Shown here one piece after another: positions 37,365 through 46,410 of a stretch of 64,000 bases of DNA. The stretch is from an uncultured Candidatus Actinomarina sp. (lineage in GTDB: Bacteria > Actinomycetota > Acidimicrobiia > Actinomarinales > Actinomarinaceae). Position 1 is the first letter of the stretch. Every line of letters begins with the position of its first letter. Position numbers and translations under genes: made by a program. Under the pieces are notes generated by a model. The model saw only the letters and a list, made by a program, of their open reading frames with translations, was not told the origin of the DNA and did no database searches. The stretch lies in NCBI GenBank assembly GCA_902533795.1, contig CACAND010000002.1:1-64000 (forward strand), in the 5' to 3' direction.

Positions 37365-39723
37365 TATTACCACTGTTGAGAGTGATTTTGAATTTTGCCT
37401 CTAATGAGTCAGAGATTTTCATCAATATTTGCCTTGTTTCGTTATCGTCATAAGTTTTTTCATAGCTTCTAGTAACTATTCTAATTCCTAAATTTCTTGA
37501 ATTCTCATGTTGGAAATCATCAAATATTTCTATTTCATTTTCATTTTTACTTAGTAATTTATTGATTTCGTCGACGATTAAATGAGCAGAAAATTCAACT
37601 GGAACTGAGAATGATAAATCGAATTTAATATAGGGATATTGAGAAAGAGGTTTGTAGTTGATTTGTTTTAATTCATTTAAATTGAGTTTATTTACATATA
37701 TTTCTCCTAGAAAAACTTCATTCTCTATCTCAAAATTATTTTGTAACTCAGTAGACAATTGACCAAAATGCCCAATAATTTCATTTTTTTTAAATATAGA
37801 AAAAGAATAATTTTGATGAAATCCTGGTTTTATTATTGGCTCTAATTGTGTATCGTTTATTAATTGATTTATCAAACTTTTTACGTAATATATATCAATA
37901 TTTTGATCACTTTTTCTGATATCTTGAGTTGTTAGATTAGCTGATGTTATAAACCCAAGTACAACGTTTTGATTCGGAACATCATTAAATGTGTTATCCA
38001 CAGAAGAATTAAAAACTGTATTTATTTCGAAATAGCTGTTTAATATGTTGTTTTGCTGAAGATTAAATATATAAGTATCTAAAAGATTTGACATTAAATT
38101 AGATCGTAAGTAATTGTTAGATTTATCAATTGCATTAAAGACCGTTACATATTTTTTTTCTGGATTAAATACAGTATTCATTTCTTTATTAACAAAACTT
38201 AGAGTTTGTATTTCTTGAAAGTTATTTGAAATAAGTATTTTGGAAAGATATTCTTTTACTTTCCAAAAATTACCCTTTTCATTTTTATATAGTCCTTGTG
38301 GAAGATTTGAAGAAAAATTATTAAATCCATAATGTTTTGCAAATTCTTCAATTAGATCCACTGGTCTGTCTAAATCATATCTCCATGATGGTGCGGTAAA
38401 CTCAATGTTATCGTTTTTTATTTCCACATCGATCATTAAATTTTTAAGAGTTTTTTTAATAAATGAATCTTTAAGTTCAATCCCAAGTAATTTTTTAATT
38501 TCATTTTTTTTAAGATTAATTTTTTCATTTTTAATGTTATTTTTAGTATCAATACTTAATTCGGAATATTTTATGTCTTGACTATCTTTTAATATCATGA
38601 GAAATTGTTCTAATCCGTATTTTTGAATGTTAAAATCTATTCCTCTTTCAAACCTAATTGAGGCATCTGAAATAAGTCCTAATTTTCTTGAAGTTTTCAT
38701 TATTGAAACCTTATCAAAGTAAGCACTTTCAATTAGTAAATTAACTGTACTGTCAGTAACTTCAGTTTCAAGTCCCCCCATTACTCCAGCTAGAGCAATC
38801 GGTTTATCTCCATCAGTTATAACTAGATCATCATTTGTAAGTTTTCTTTTTTGTGAATCAAGAGTTGTAACTATTTCATTGTTTTTAGCTTTTCTAACAG
38901 ATACCGTATTAAAAAGTTTATCCCTATCAAATGCATGTAGAGGTTGTCCTACGTCGTACAAAATGTAATTTGTAATATCTACAACATTATTAATTATTCT
39001 TGTTCCGACATTTGATAATCGGTATCTAATTAAAAATGATGAATCTGTTACTTTAAAATTTTCTATTTCAACTGAACCATATGAATTACATTCCTTAATT
39101 TTTCCACTGTTAGTGTTTAAAATGTTTGTTATCGATGGATTAAGTTTCGATTTTTTAATGTTTATTTTTTTATCAAAGTAATTGGACAGTTCTCTTGCAA
39201 TTCCCAAATATGACATACAATCACCTCTGTTTGGTGTTATGCCTATATCCCACAAATAATCTGAACTTGCATATATAGATGAGAAATCAGTACCTGGCAG
39301 AATGTTATCGTCTAATATCAGTATGCCTTCATGATCATCCCATAAATTAAGCTCAGAGGCTGAACAAATCATACCGTTAGATTCAACTCCTCGAATATCT
39401 CTTTTATCAATTTTAAAACCATCTTTAATTTCGGAATTAGGAAGGGCTACTGGTACTACAGCACCAACATCAAAGTTCCATGCCCCACATACGATCTCAT
39501 AAGTTTTACTACCAACATCAGTTTTTGTTACTCTCACTTTGTCTGCATTAGGATGAGGGTATATTTCAAGAACTTTTCCTACGACTATATTTGAATAATT
39601 CGGTTTTAAATCAGATTGTTCTTCAATTTCAAATCCTAAACTTTCTAGTCCTTCAGAAATGTCTTCATTTGATATTTCAGATATATCTATCCAATCATTT
39701 AGCCAAGATTTCAAAACTTTCAT
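37357..39723 (-). CDS. pheT: Phenylalanyl-tRNA synthetase beta subunit
   Basis: 788 residues, normal length. Domains in order: an N-terminal tRNA-binding/EMAP-like OB fold (VVGKVLEIYPHPNADKVRVT, about 46-65), the B3/4 editing domain, the B5 domain (IKKLLGIELKDSFIKKTLKNL), the catalytic-like core, and the C-terminal ferredoxin-fold anticodon-binding domain (YPYIKFDLSFSVP...SLEAKFKITLNSG). It follows pheS with a TAATG-like junction; the subunits form an alpha2beta2 enzyme. Confidence 0.96.
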   Translation of the reverse strand: MKVLKSWLNDWIDISEISNEDISEGLESLGFEIEEQSDLKPNYSNIVVGKVLEIYPHPNADKVRVTKTDVGSKTYEIVCGAWNFDVGAVVPVALPNSEIKDGFKIDKRDIRGVESNGMICSASELNLWDDHEGILILDDNILPGTDFSSIYASSDYLWDIGITPNRGDCMSYLGIARELSNYFDKKINIKKSKLNPSITNILNTNSGKIKECNSYGSVEIENFKVTDSSFLIRYRLSNVGTRIINNVVDITNYILYDVGQPLHAFDRDKLFNTVSVRKAKNNEIVTTLDSQKRKLTNDDLVITDGDKPIALAGVMGGLETEVTDSTVNLLIESAYFDKVSIMKTSRKLGLISDASIRFERGIDFNIQKYGLEQFLMILKDSQDIKYSELSIDTKNNIKNEKINLKKNEIKKLLGIELKDSFIKKTLKNLMIDVEIKNDNIEFTAPSWRYDLDRPVDLIEEFAKHYGFNNFSSNLPQGLYKNEKGNFWKVKEYLSKILISNNFQEIQTLSFVNKEMNTVFNPEKKYVTVFNAIDKSNNYLRSNLMSNLLDTYIFNLQQNNILNSYFEINTVFNSSVDNTFNDVPNQNVVLGFITSANLTTQDIRKSDQNIDIYYVKSLINQLINDTQLEPIIKPGFHQNYSFSIFKKNEIIGHFGQLSTELQNNFEIENEVFLGEIYVNKLNLNELKQINYKPLSQYPYIKFDLSFSVPVEFSAHLIVDEINKLLSKNENEIEIFDDFQHENSRNLGIRIVTRSYEKTYDDNETRQILMKISDSLEAKFKITLNSGNND

Positions 39724-40715
39724 TAGAACTGCCTTAGAAATCTCAGATCATTTTCATAGAAATTTTTGATGTGGTCAATTTTATAACGAATCATAGCTAA
39801 TCGCTCTACACCAACACCAAACGCAAAACCTTGAGAATTTTTATCGTATCCTACATGTTGAAACACATTAGGATCGACCATACCACAACCCAATATCTCA
39901 AGCCATTCACCATCTTTCCAACTTACTAAAACCTCAGCTGATGGTTCAGTAAATGGAAAAAAATGTGGAATAAATTTAGTTTTAATTCCTTTACCAAAAA
40001 ATTCTTGAACAAAATATTCTAATGTCCCTTTTAAATCTGAAAATGTTAGATTTTCATCTACGGCCAAACCTTCGATTTGATGGAAAACTGGTGAGTGAGT
40101 TGCATCTAATTGATCGGATCTATAAACACGACCAGGAGCAACTATATAAACCGGTGGTTTATTATTTTGCATGTGCCTTACTTGTACCGTACTTGTTTGA
40201 GTTCTGAGAAGTTGCTCTAAATTTTTATCTAAATAAAGTGTGTCTGATTCATAGCGAGCCGGGTGCCAATCAGGTGTATTTAAAGCATCAAAATTATGCC
40301 AAGAAGTTTCTGCTTCTGGGCCTGTTGCTACGGTATAACCAATTGCAGAGAATATATCCACAACTTCATTCATAACGCTTGTTAATACGTGTTCTCTGCT
40401 TCCTAAATCTTTGTACCAATTGATTGTTATATCTTTATTGTCGTTTAATTCCTTCTCTTTAAAAAATTTAGATTGAAAACTTAATCTTTCTTGATTTAAT
40501 CTTTCAGAAATTTGGGTTGATAGCTCTTGAAGGACTTTTCCATATTTCTTTCTAGAGATTTCACTCATAGATGATAATTTCTTTCGTTCTTCTGAAATTA
40601 ACGAATTTTTACCTAAGTATTCTTTTTCTAAGTCATTGAATTCATCAATCGAAGTAACTTGTTCAACACTTAATAAAAAAGATGCAAATATCTTTTCTGT
40701 ATTAACCTCAGGCAT
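39723..40715 (-). CDS. pheS: Phenylalanyl-tRNA synthetase alpha subunit
   Basis: Class II catalytic subunit, 330 residues. An N-terminal coiled-coil arm (about 1-85) precedes motif 2-like VYRSDQLDATHSPVFHQIEGLAVD and motif 3 GFAFGVGVERLAMIRY. The phenylalanine pocket segment FTEPSAEVLVSW is present. The start overlaps the end of rplT by 8 bases, so ribosomal protein and synthetase expression are coupled. Confidence 0.96.
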   Translation of the reverse strand: MPEVNTEKIFASFLLSVEQVTSIDEFNDLEKEYLGKNSLISEERKKLSSMSEISRKKYGKVLQELSTQISERLNQERLSFQSKFFKEKELNDNKDITINWYKDLGSREHVLTSVMNEVVDIFSAIGYTVATGPEAETSWHNFDALNTPDWHPARYESDTLYLDKNLEQLLRTQTSTVQVRHMQNNKPPVYIVAPGRVYRSDQLDATHSPVFHQIEGLAVDENLTFSDLKGTLEYFVQEFFGKGIKTKFIPHFFPFTEPSAEVLVSWKDGEWLEILGCGMVDPNVFQHVGYDKNSQGFAFGVGVERLAMIRYKIDHIKNFYENDLRFLRQF

Positions 40716-41067
40716 TTATATTTTTTTTGGCTAAATCAACAAGCTTTTTAAAACCATCAGGATCATTTATTGCTAAATCTGCGAGTATTTTACGATCAAC
40801 TTTTACTTCTGCGTTAGTTAGTCCGTTAATAAATTTAGAATATGGAAGTCCATGCTCTCTTGAAGCAGCATTTATTCTTGAGATCCATATTTTTCTGTAT
40901 GTTGCTTTCTTGTCTTTTCTATGTGCGAAAGCATCATTACCAGCATGCATAACTTGCTCTTTTGCAGTTCTTAACCTTTTACTGCGAGCACCTGTATAAC
41001 CTTTAGCTTGCTTAAGAACTTTTTTTCTTGATTTTCTGCTACTAACAGATCTTCTAACTCTTACCAT
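40708..41067 (-). CDS. rplT: 50S ribosomal protein L20
   Basis: 119 residues. Basic N-terminal extension RVRRSVSSRKSRKKVLKQAKGYTGARSK and conserved RKIWISRINAASREHGLPYSKFINGL. It binds 23S rRNA early in assembly. In some Firmicutes L20 represses its own infC-rpmI-rplT operon; whether that applies here is open, but a leader hairpin precedes infC. It follows rpmI with no gap. Confidence 0.97.
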   Translation of the reverse strand: MVRVRRSVSSRKSRKKVLKQAKGYTGARSKRLRTAKEQVMHAGNDAFAHRKDKKATYRKIWISRINAASREHGLPYSKFINGLTNAEVKVDRKILADLAINDPDGFKKLVDLAKKNINA

Positions 41068-41256
41068 TTAACTCAACAACTTTCTGATTTTCTTTGAATC
41101 ACCCTTTGAGGATTCTACATCACGTTTTAGCCTAGACCAGGAGTTACTTCCTTTAGCTAGTTTATAGTGTGATCTGTGGGCACGTCTTCTCATAAACTTT
41201 CCAGTTCCACTGACTCTAATTCTTTTTTTCATACCTTTATGTGTTTTGTGTTTCAT
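41068..41256 (-). CDS. rpmI: 50S ribosomal protein L35
   Basis: 62 residues, typical length. N-terminal KHKTHKGMKKRIRVSGTGKFMRRRAHRSH matches the L35 signature (K-T-x-x-x-x-K-R-x-x-x-T-G-x-G-K). It lies between infC (4-base overlap) and rplT. Confidence 0.96.
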   Translation of the reverse strand: MKHKTHKGMKKRIRVSGTGKFMRRRAHRSHYKLAKGSNSWSRLKRDVESSKGDSKKIRKLLS

Positions 41257-41768
41257 TTTCTACCTCCATTTGGTGCTAAAACCATTGTAAGTGAGCGACC
41301 GTCTGGTTTTGACGTAGATTCAACCATCGATAGATCCTCAAGCTCATCTCTCAAATTATCAAGAATTTTTTGCCCTAATTCAGGATACTCCGCTTCTCTA
41401 CCTCTAAATCTCATTGTGAACTTCACTTTATCTCCATCTTCTAAAAACTTTTTTGACTGATTCAACTTAATTCTGTAGTCATTGGTATCAATTTTGGGTT
41501 TTAGCTGTATTTCCTTTACGTTAATTTTTACTTGTTTCTTCCTTGATTCCCTTGCTTTTTGCTTAAGTTCAAATTTATATTTTCCATAATCCATAAGCCT
41601 TGCAACAGGAGGTTTACTTTCCGGAGAGACCTCTACTAAGTCAAGATCAAGCTCTTCAGCGAGAATCAAAGCTTTCTTCAATTCTAATTCTCCAACTTGT
41701 ACTCCATCAGGTGCAATGACGAGTAACTTTTTAGATCTGATCTCTTCGTTTACATTTAATTCTGCTAT
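41253..41768 (-). CDS. infC: Translation initiation factor IF-3, probable AUA start
   Basis: 171 residues from ATA 41768. IF-3 begins just before NVNEEIRSKKLLVI, and the conserved region EVSPESKPPVARLMDYGKYKFE plus a C-terminal MRFRGREAEYPELGQKIL domain are present. The ATA has AAAGGA ending six bases upstream. The alternatives are GTG 41798, which lies inside a terminator-like hairpin, and TTG 41783, which has no ribosome-binding site. Non-AUG AUU/AUC/AUA starts are a known, autoregulatory feature of infC. IF-3 keeps 30S subunits free and proofreads initiation codons. Confidence 0.93.
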   Translation of the reverse strand: MAELNVNEEIRSKKLLVIAPDGVQVGELELKKALILAEELDLDLVEVSPESKPPVARLMDYGKYKFELKQKARESRKKQVKINVKEIQLKPKIDTNDYRIKLNQSKKFLEDGDKVKFTMRFRGREAEYPELGQKILDNLRDELEDLSMVESTSKPDGRSLTMVLAPNGGRK

Positions 41769-41784
41769 TTGTTTTCCTTTCAAT

Positions 41785-41809
41785 AAAAAAAACAGCACGA
41801 AGCTGTTTT
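41785..41809 (-). terminator. Terminator-like hairpin in the infC leader
   Basis: Minus strand: AAAACAGC, loop TTCGT, GCTGTTTT, then further T to give a run of eight T in all. It has the full form of an intrinsic terminator, but lies about 17 bases before the infC start and downstream of a good promoter, so an attenuation role is likely. Confidence 0.7.
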
Positions 41810-41859
41810 ACAAACCTAACTATTTTTCACAGTAGGTGGAACATTGTTCGCTTGATTTC

Positions 41860-41887
41860 ATTATATAACTAAATTTTTATTATGTAA
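41860..41887 (-). promoter_or_regulatory. Promoter of infC-rpmI-rplT
   Basis: Minus-strand TTACAT (41882-41887), a 16-base spacer and a perfect TATAAT (41860-41865). The start would be at about 41853, giving a leader of about 85 bases that holds a GAACAATGTTC palindrome, a possible ACCTA/TAGGT stem and the terminator-like hairpin. The -35 box lies in the end of ribH. Confidence 0.6.
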
Positions 41888-42278
41888 GAAAAAGATTATT
41901 TATGGCGTATGCAGATTCGGATCCTTTGTTTTTATTATCCGAAGATCTATTTTTTGCTTGTTCAAGAGTTTGAACGTTAAGTACACAATTTGATATATAG
42001 ACATCTCTAGTAATAGTCATTGATAAAAGTGCATTAGCAATACTTGAAGATAAATAATCATAATGATCTGTTTCACCTTTCACAATAACTCCTATTGCAA
42101 CAAATTTATCATATTCGCCAATCAGAGAGTTTATTTTATGGATTAACTCCCAACTACCTTCTACCTTAAACGTATCACACTGAAAGCTATCATCAATAGA
42201 CTTCTTGAAACCATTGACCAGAGACGAACTTATATCCTGATAATAATCAGAATAAACTATTGCAACTTTATTCTTCAT
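41880..42278 (-). CDS. ribH: 6,7-dimethyl-8-ribityllumazine synthase
   Basis: Penultimate step of riboflavin synthesis. 132 residues from ATG 42278, which overlaps the ribAB end by 11 bases; the upstream in-frame GTG or ATG would add an unrelated basic stretch. Conserved: AIGVIVKGETDHYDY (catalytic His, phosphate loop GETxH) and NCVLNVQTLEQAKNRS, corresponding to NGVLT...QAxxR. It is short for RibH (about 150). Confidence 0.9.
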   Translation of the reverse strand: MKNKVAIVYSDYYQDISSSLVNGFKKSIDDSFQCDTFKVEGSWELIHKINSLIGEYDKFVAIGVIVKGETDHYDYLSSSIANALLSMTITRDVYISNCVLNVQTLEQAKNRSSDNKNKGSESAYAINNLFLT

Positions 42279-43470
42279 TAAAATTATGACCCATTTTATT
42301 TTCTTTAGTGTCAAGGTATGATGAATTTTCATTCGTTATTTTGCCCTTCAATGGTGTTCTCTTTACAATATTTAAACCAAATCCTTCAAGGCCTGCTCTT
42401 TTGCTAGGATTGTTCGTTAATAGATTCATATTCGTAATTCCTAAGTCTCTGAGGATAAGTGCACCTGTTCCGTAGTCTCTTTGGTCCATTTCAAAACCTA
42501 ATTTCAAATTAGCTTCAACTGTATCAGCACCTTCATCTTGAAGTGAGTAAGCCTTTATTTTGTTACCAAGACCTATACCTCTTCCTTCGTGACCTCTCAT
42601 ATACAAAATAACTCCAGAACCATTTTTAACTATTGTTTCCATTGCATTATTTAATTGATATCCACAGTCACATTTATTCGAGCTAAAAACATCACCTGTA
42701 AGACACTCAGAGTGAACTCTTACCATAGATGAATCACCCTGTAGATAATCTTTATAGGTAAGAGCAATATGCTCTGTATTGTCATTATTATCTTTATATA
42801 CATGTGCGGTAAATTCGCCAAAATCTGTAGGCACTTTTGCGCTAGACACCAAACTTACTGGGTTGGACAATTTCAAGCGATACTCTATTAAATCTTTTAT
42901 AGTTCCAATAGCAACGTTGTGCTTTGCTGAAAATTCAATAAGGTCATCAATTCTTGCCATAGATCCATCATCGTTAATAATTTCACAAATTACAGCTACA
43001 GGATAATGATCTGCAACTAAACATAAATCAACTGCAGCTTCTGTGTGTCCAGCACGTCTTAAAACTCCGCCGTCCATAGCTTGCAAGGGAAAAACGTGCC
43101 CCGGAACTTTAAAATCTTCTCTAGTTGCACTTGGATCACTCAATCCTTTAATAGTTTTAAATCTATCATCAGCTGAAATACCTGTTGAAACACCATCACC
43201 CATAAGATCCACAGATGTTGTAAATTGTGTATCTTCTTCATTATCAATACCCTGCATTAATGATAATTTTAATTTTTTAGCAACATCTTTAGCAATAGGC
43301 GCGCATACAAGTCCTTTTGCATAAGTAATCATGAAATTTATATGTTCAGGTGTTAGATAGTGAGAAGACACAATTAAGTCACCTTCGTTTTCTCTATCCT
43401 CATCATCAACGAGGATTACCATTTCACCTTTTTTAAATTTTTCGATAATAATTTCTATGTCACTTATCAT
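42268..43470 (-). CDS. ribBA: Bifunctional DHBP synthase / GTP cyclohydrolase II
   Basis: 400 residues. The N-terminal RibB domain has VDDEDRENEGDLI (metal-binding and catalytic acids) and later PGHVFPLQA...GHTEAAVDL. The C-terminal RibA domain has the zinc ligands CLTGDVFSSNKCDCG, then MRGHEGRGIGL and LLTNNPSKR. The fusion supplies both precursors of riboflavin (dihydroxybutanone phosphate and the pyrimidine). It lies between ribE and ribH with overlapping ends. Confidence 0.96.
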   Translation of the reverse strand: MISDIEIIIEKFKKGEMVILVDDEDRENEGDLIVSSHYLTPEHINFMITYAKGLVCAPIAKDVAKKLKLSLMQGIDNEEDTQFTTSVDLMGDGVSTGISADDRFKTIKGLSDPSATREDFKVPGHVFPLQAMDGGVLRRAGHTEAAVDLCLVADHYPVAVICEIINDDGSMARIDDLIEFSAKHNVAIGTIKDLIEYRLKLSNPVSLVSSAKVPTDFGEFTAHVYKDNNDNTEHIALTYKDYLQGDSSMVRVHSECLTGDVFSSNKCDCGYQLNNAMETIVKNGSGVILYMRGHEGRGIGLGNKIKAYSLQDEGADTVEANLKLGFEMDQRDYGTGALILRDLGITNMNLLTNNPSKRAGLEGFGLNIVKRTPLKGKITNENSSYLDTKENKMGHNFNEE

Positions 43471-44038
43471 TAATCATTTTCTCCATATATTTAGCAAGTA
43501 TGTCATATTCAATGTTAACTAATGAGCCATTTTTTAGGTATTGTAAATTTGTTCTTTGATAAGTTTCACTTATAACTGCAACACTAAATGATTCTTCGGT
43601 CGGATCAACAACTGTTAAAGATATACCGTTTATTGTAATTGAACCCTTATCAACAATATATTTAGAATCGATAATTTTGAAATAGTAAGTCCATAGATTA
43701 TTTTCATTTTCTTCAATGTTTATTACTTCTGAAGTTGTGTCAACATGTCCTTGAACAATATGACCACTTAAGAATGTTGACATGGTTGCAGGTAATTCTA
43801 GATTAATTTTTGAACCAGTTTTATATCCTTTAGCAATTGTTCTATCAAATGTTTCATCTGATACTTGAAAATTCAATAAATCATCTTCGTAGTCACGTAA
43901 AGTTAGACACGTTCCATCAATCCCAATACTTGTTCCAGAATCAAGATTTTGGTATGAGTTATTATCAGTACTGATTTGAATAACATCATCATTTAAAGTC
44001 TCAATATTCCCAATTGAATTAATAATTCCAGTAAACAT
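43460..44038 (-). CDS. ribE: Riboflavin synthase alpha chain
   Basis: 192 residues from ATG 44038 (TGATG junction with ribD). N-terminal MFTGIINSIG is diagnostic. There are two lumazine-binding repeats, each with a GTSIGIDGTCLT- or KGSITINGISLTV-like segment, and FLSGHIVQGHVD between them. It converts two lumazines to riboflavin plus a pyrimidine. No FMN riboswitch was recognised upstream of the rib genes. Confidence 0.95.
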   Translation of the reverse strand: MFTGIINSIGNIETLNDDVIQISTDNNSYQNLDSGTSIGIDGTCLTLRDYEDDLLNFQVSDETFDRTIAKGYKTGSKINLELPATMSTFLSGHIVQGHVDTTSEVINIEENENNLWTYYFKIIDSKYIVDKGSITINGISLTVVDPTEESFSVAVISETYQRTNLQYLKNGSLVNIEYDILAKYMEKMINDK

Positions 44039-45021
44039 CACTTAATAGTATAAGTAGATAATGAATTATCTTTAACCTGATATTGGTCAATGAGAATATA
44101 ATCTTTTTTCAAACTATTTTGAATTCTTGTATCTAATTTCAAACCATTTACTAAATTAGAATCAGATTTAAACATATAAAACTTATCTATTTGTTGTTGT
44201 TCAAAAAAGTATGAAAGAACCTTATTACCGCCTTCAATAAGCCCTGTCTTTAAGTTATTTCTTAATACAAAGTCATTAAATGGACCTTCTTCATTTTCAA
44301 CGTAGAATAAAAAATTACTATTATTTTTCTTATAGGTCATTAAATCTTTTGTATTATTTCCCCAAATAACGATTGGTGTCGGACTTGAAAATTTATCATC
44401 AAGGCGTACATTAAGTTGAGGAGCATCTTTTATTAATGTATTCTTTCCAATAATTATACAATCTACGGTTGACCTAATATAGTGGGATATTTCACGAGAT
44501 TGTTGATTACTAATGTATCTGTTGTTTTCTTTATAAATAATGTTGTCATTTGAGATTGCTACTTTACCAATAAAAAAAGGTTTTGCATCAGAGTATTTAT
44601 ATCCAGGATTTAGAAATTCATTAACACCTTCTTCAACTATTACTTCTATATCATTTTGTCTTAAAAGATCTATACCTTTTCCGTCTGTTCTTTTATCTTT
44701 ATCAATATCTCCTACAACTACCGATTTGATACCAGTTTGTATAACAGTTGATGCGCAGGAAGGTGACGTATCATCATGAAAGCAAGGTTCTAGAGTTACG
44801 TATAACGTATCATCAGCTGATACTTCTGAATTCTTAAATAGACTGTATTCTGCATGGTCGTATCCCTTATTTTGATGTGCCGCAACTTTTTTAATTTTAT
44901 TATTTTTATCAACAAGTACAGCTCCCACTCTCGGGTTTGGTGTTGGATTGTAACGCAATGCAACTTTTATAGCTTCAATCATATATTCAGAGAAGTGTAA
45001 AAATTTAAGACTATTTTGCAA
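44038..45021 (-). CDS. ribD: Bifunctional pyrimidine deaminase/reductase RibD
   Basis: 327 residues. The N-terminal deaminase has zinc ligands in DHAEYSL and EPCFHDDTSPSC; the substrate loop is NPTPNPRVGAVLVD. The C-terminal reductase has GKVAISND, STVDCIIIGKNTLIKDAPQLNVR and LIEGGNKVLSYFF. It catalyses the second and third steps of riboflavin synthesis. TTG 45021 is the only start that includes the first helix; ATG 44982 would remove 13 residues. Confidence 0.94.
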   Translation of the reverse strand: MQNSLKFLHFSEYMIEAIKVALRYNPTPNPRVGAVLVDKNNKIKKVAAHQNKGYDHAEYSLFKNSEVSADDTLYVTLEPCFHDDTSPSCASTVIQTGIKSVVVGDIDKDKRTDGKGIDLLRQNDIEVIVEEGVNEFLNPGYKYSDAKPFFIGKVAISNDNIIYKENNRYISNQQSREISHYIRSTVDCIIIGKNTLIKDAPQLNVRLDDKFSSPTPIVIWGNNTKDLMTYKKNNSNFLFYVENEEGPFNDFVLRNNLKTGLIEGGNKVLSYFFEQQQIDKFYMFKSDSNLVNGLKLDTRIQNSLKKDYILIDQYQVKDNSLSTYTIK

Positions 45022-45601
45022 ATATAGCTCCCCCCTGAACAGCTATGTCAACATCAAGATTTCTTAAAGATTCTAATTCTTCTTTTTTTACTCCCCCATC
45101 AACAATTAACAAGTTGGAGTAATTAGGATTAAGATCTTTAAATTCTTGTACCCTGTCAATTAAATTTACTGCCTTACTCTGATTTGAGAAACCGGGATTA
45201 ACTGTCAATAATAAGACACTATAAGCTTCATTAATATAAGAAGACAAAGTTTTCATATCTGTAGTAGGAAGTATTCCTACACCAACATATGTAAATTGGT
45301 TCACTAGTGATTTAAAGATTTCTGGTGTTGTAGTTTCACAATGTACAGTGACAATATCAGAACCATATTCAAAAGCTTTTTGTGTAAACAGCTCGTTATT
45401 ATTGAGCATTAAATGGGTGTCAATCACGTAATCTGTATTATTTTTAATGTATTCAATAATTGCAACAGGAAGAGATATATTATTTGTAAAGTTTCCATCA
45501 GTTATATCAATATGTAATTGATCAAAATTATCACTGTATTTATCTAGTTCATTTAGAAGATTATAAATGTTAGATGCTTGAATACTTGCTGAAATCTTCA
45601 T
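45011..45601 (-). CDS. rpe: Ribulose-phosphate 3-epimerase
   Basis: TIM-barrel enzyme of the pentose phosphate pathway. 196 residues, a little shorter than usual (about 220). Recognisable: SASIQASNIYNLLNEL (usually PSILSADF), LHIDITDGNF (usually HVDVMDGHF), DTHLML, LLTVNPGFSNQ and IVDGGVKKE. The first motif is more divergent than usual, but the metal and phosphate sites are present. It lies between fmt and ribD, as in mycobacteria (rpe before ribG); ribulose 5-phosphate also feeds RibB. Confidence 0.9.
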   Translation of the reverse strand: MKISASIQASNIYNLLNELDKYSDNFDQLHIDITDGNFTNNISLPVAIIEYIKNNTDYVIDTHLMLNNNELFTQKAFEYGSDIVTVHCETTTPEIFKSLVNQFTYVGVGILPTTDMKTLSSYINEAYSVLLLTVNPGFSNQSKAVNLIDRVQEFKDLNPNYSNLLIVDGGVKKEELESLRNLDVDIAVQGGAIFAK

Positions 45602-46410
45602 TGACGTCCACGTATGTAATCATTAGCCGCCATTTTATTTTTCCCTTCAGGCGTAATTTCATCTAAATATAAATATCCATCTTTCAATTCATATTTAAAA
45701 TCTGAATTATCTTCAGTATATTTATGAATTTTAATTATTTTTGAATCATATTGAATATATGCAGGCCCTAGAATATCGAATGCTTTAATTTTATTTTTAG
45801 CTTGATTTAAAGTATCTTCTTTTGAAATCATGTAGTCAGTTTTAACAAATTTACTGGTTACAGAAACTTTGCCTTCTTGAATTTGCAAGGGTGATTTAAA
45901 GTCTACAGATTTAAAGTTTCTTATAAAATCCTCAAGTAACGCTTCATAAACATTTGATGAATAATTATCAATTACTTCTACGTCATTTTGATAAAGAATT
46001 GGTCCTTCATCAATTTCCTGAACAATTTTAAATATTGTATAACCAAATAATGTATTCCCATTTAATATTGCAGTTTCTACCGGTGACGGGCCTCGAAGTT
46101 CTGGAAGCTTGCTTAAGTGTATATTAAATATAGCTGGATTGTTATTTATAAATTCATCTTTAAAAATTTCACCAAAACTTACACATACTCCATAATCCAT
46201 ATCTGAATATATTTCTGATTCGTCAAAGTACTTAAAAATAATATTGTTTTTATGACAAAAATTCTCTACTGGATTCTTTTTTAGTTTATTTCCACGTCCA
46301 CTTTTTTTTGGTTTTGTTGTCACCACTGCTAATTGTTTAATTTCTTTTGAAAGAAAATCTAAAAATGGAACGCTTCTCTTATCACTCCCAAAAAAATATT
46401 TATAAGTCAT
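45598..46410 (-). CDS. fmt: Methionyl-tRNA formyltransferase
   Basis: Formylates initiator Met-tRNA. 270 residues, shorter than the usual 305-315; the N-terminal Rossmann core and a compact C-terminal domain remain. Motifs: FNIHLSKLPELRGPSPVETAI (SLLPRYRGAAP-like, with the formyl-site Asn-x-His) and TIFKIVQEIDEGPILYQ (Asp catalytic region). It is directly followed by rpe and overlaps def, so formylation and deformylation are encoded together. Confidence 0.92.
   Translation of the reverse strand: MTYKYFFGSDKRSVPFLDFLSKEIKQLAVVTTKPKKSGRGNKLKKNPVENFCHKNNIIFKYFDESEIYSDMDYGVCVSFGEIFKDEFINNNPAIFNIHLSKLPELRGPSPVETAILNGNTLFGYTIFKIVQEIDEGPILYQNDVEVIDNYSSNVYEALLEDFIRNFKSVDFKSPLQIQEGKVSVTSKFVKTDYMISKEDTLNQAKNKIKAFDILGPAYIQYDSKIIKIHKYTEDNSDFKYELKDGYLYLDEITPEGKNKMAANDYIRGRQ

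Noticed and set aside
44000-45100. FMN riboswitch before the riboflavin genes
   Set aside because: The rib genes overlap their upstream neighbours, leaving no untranslated leader, and no RFN-type conserved segments were seen.
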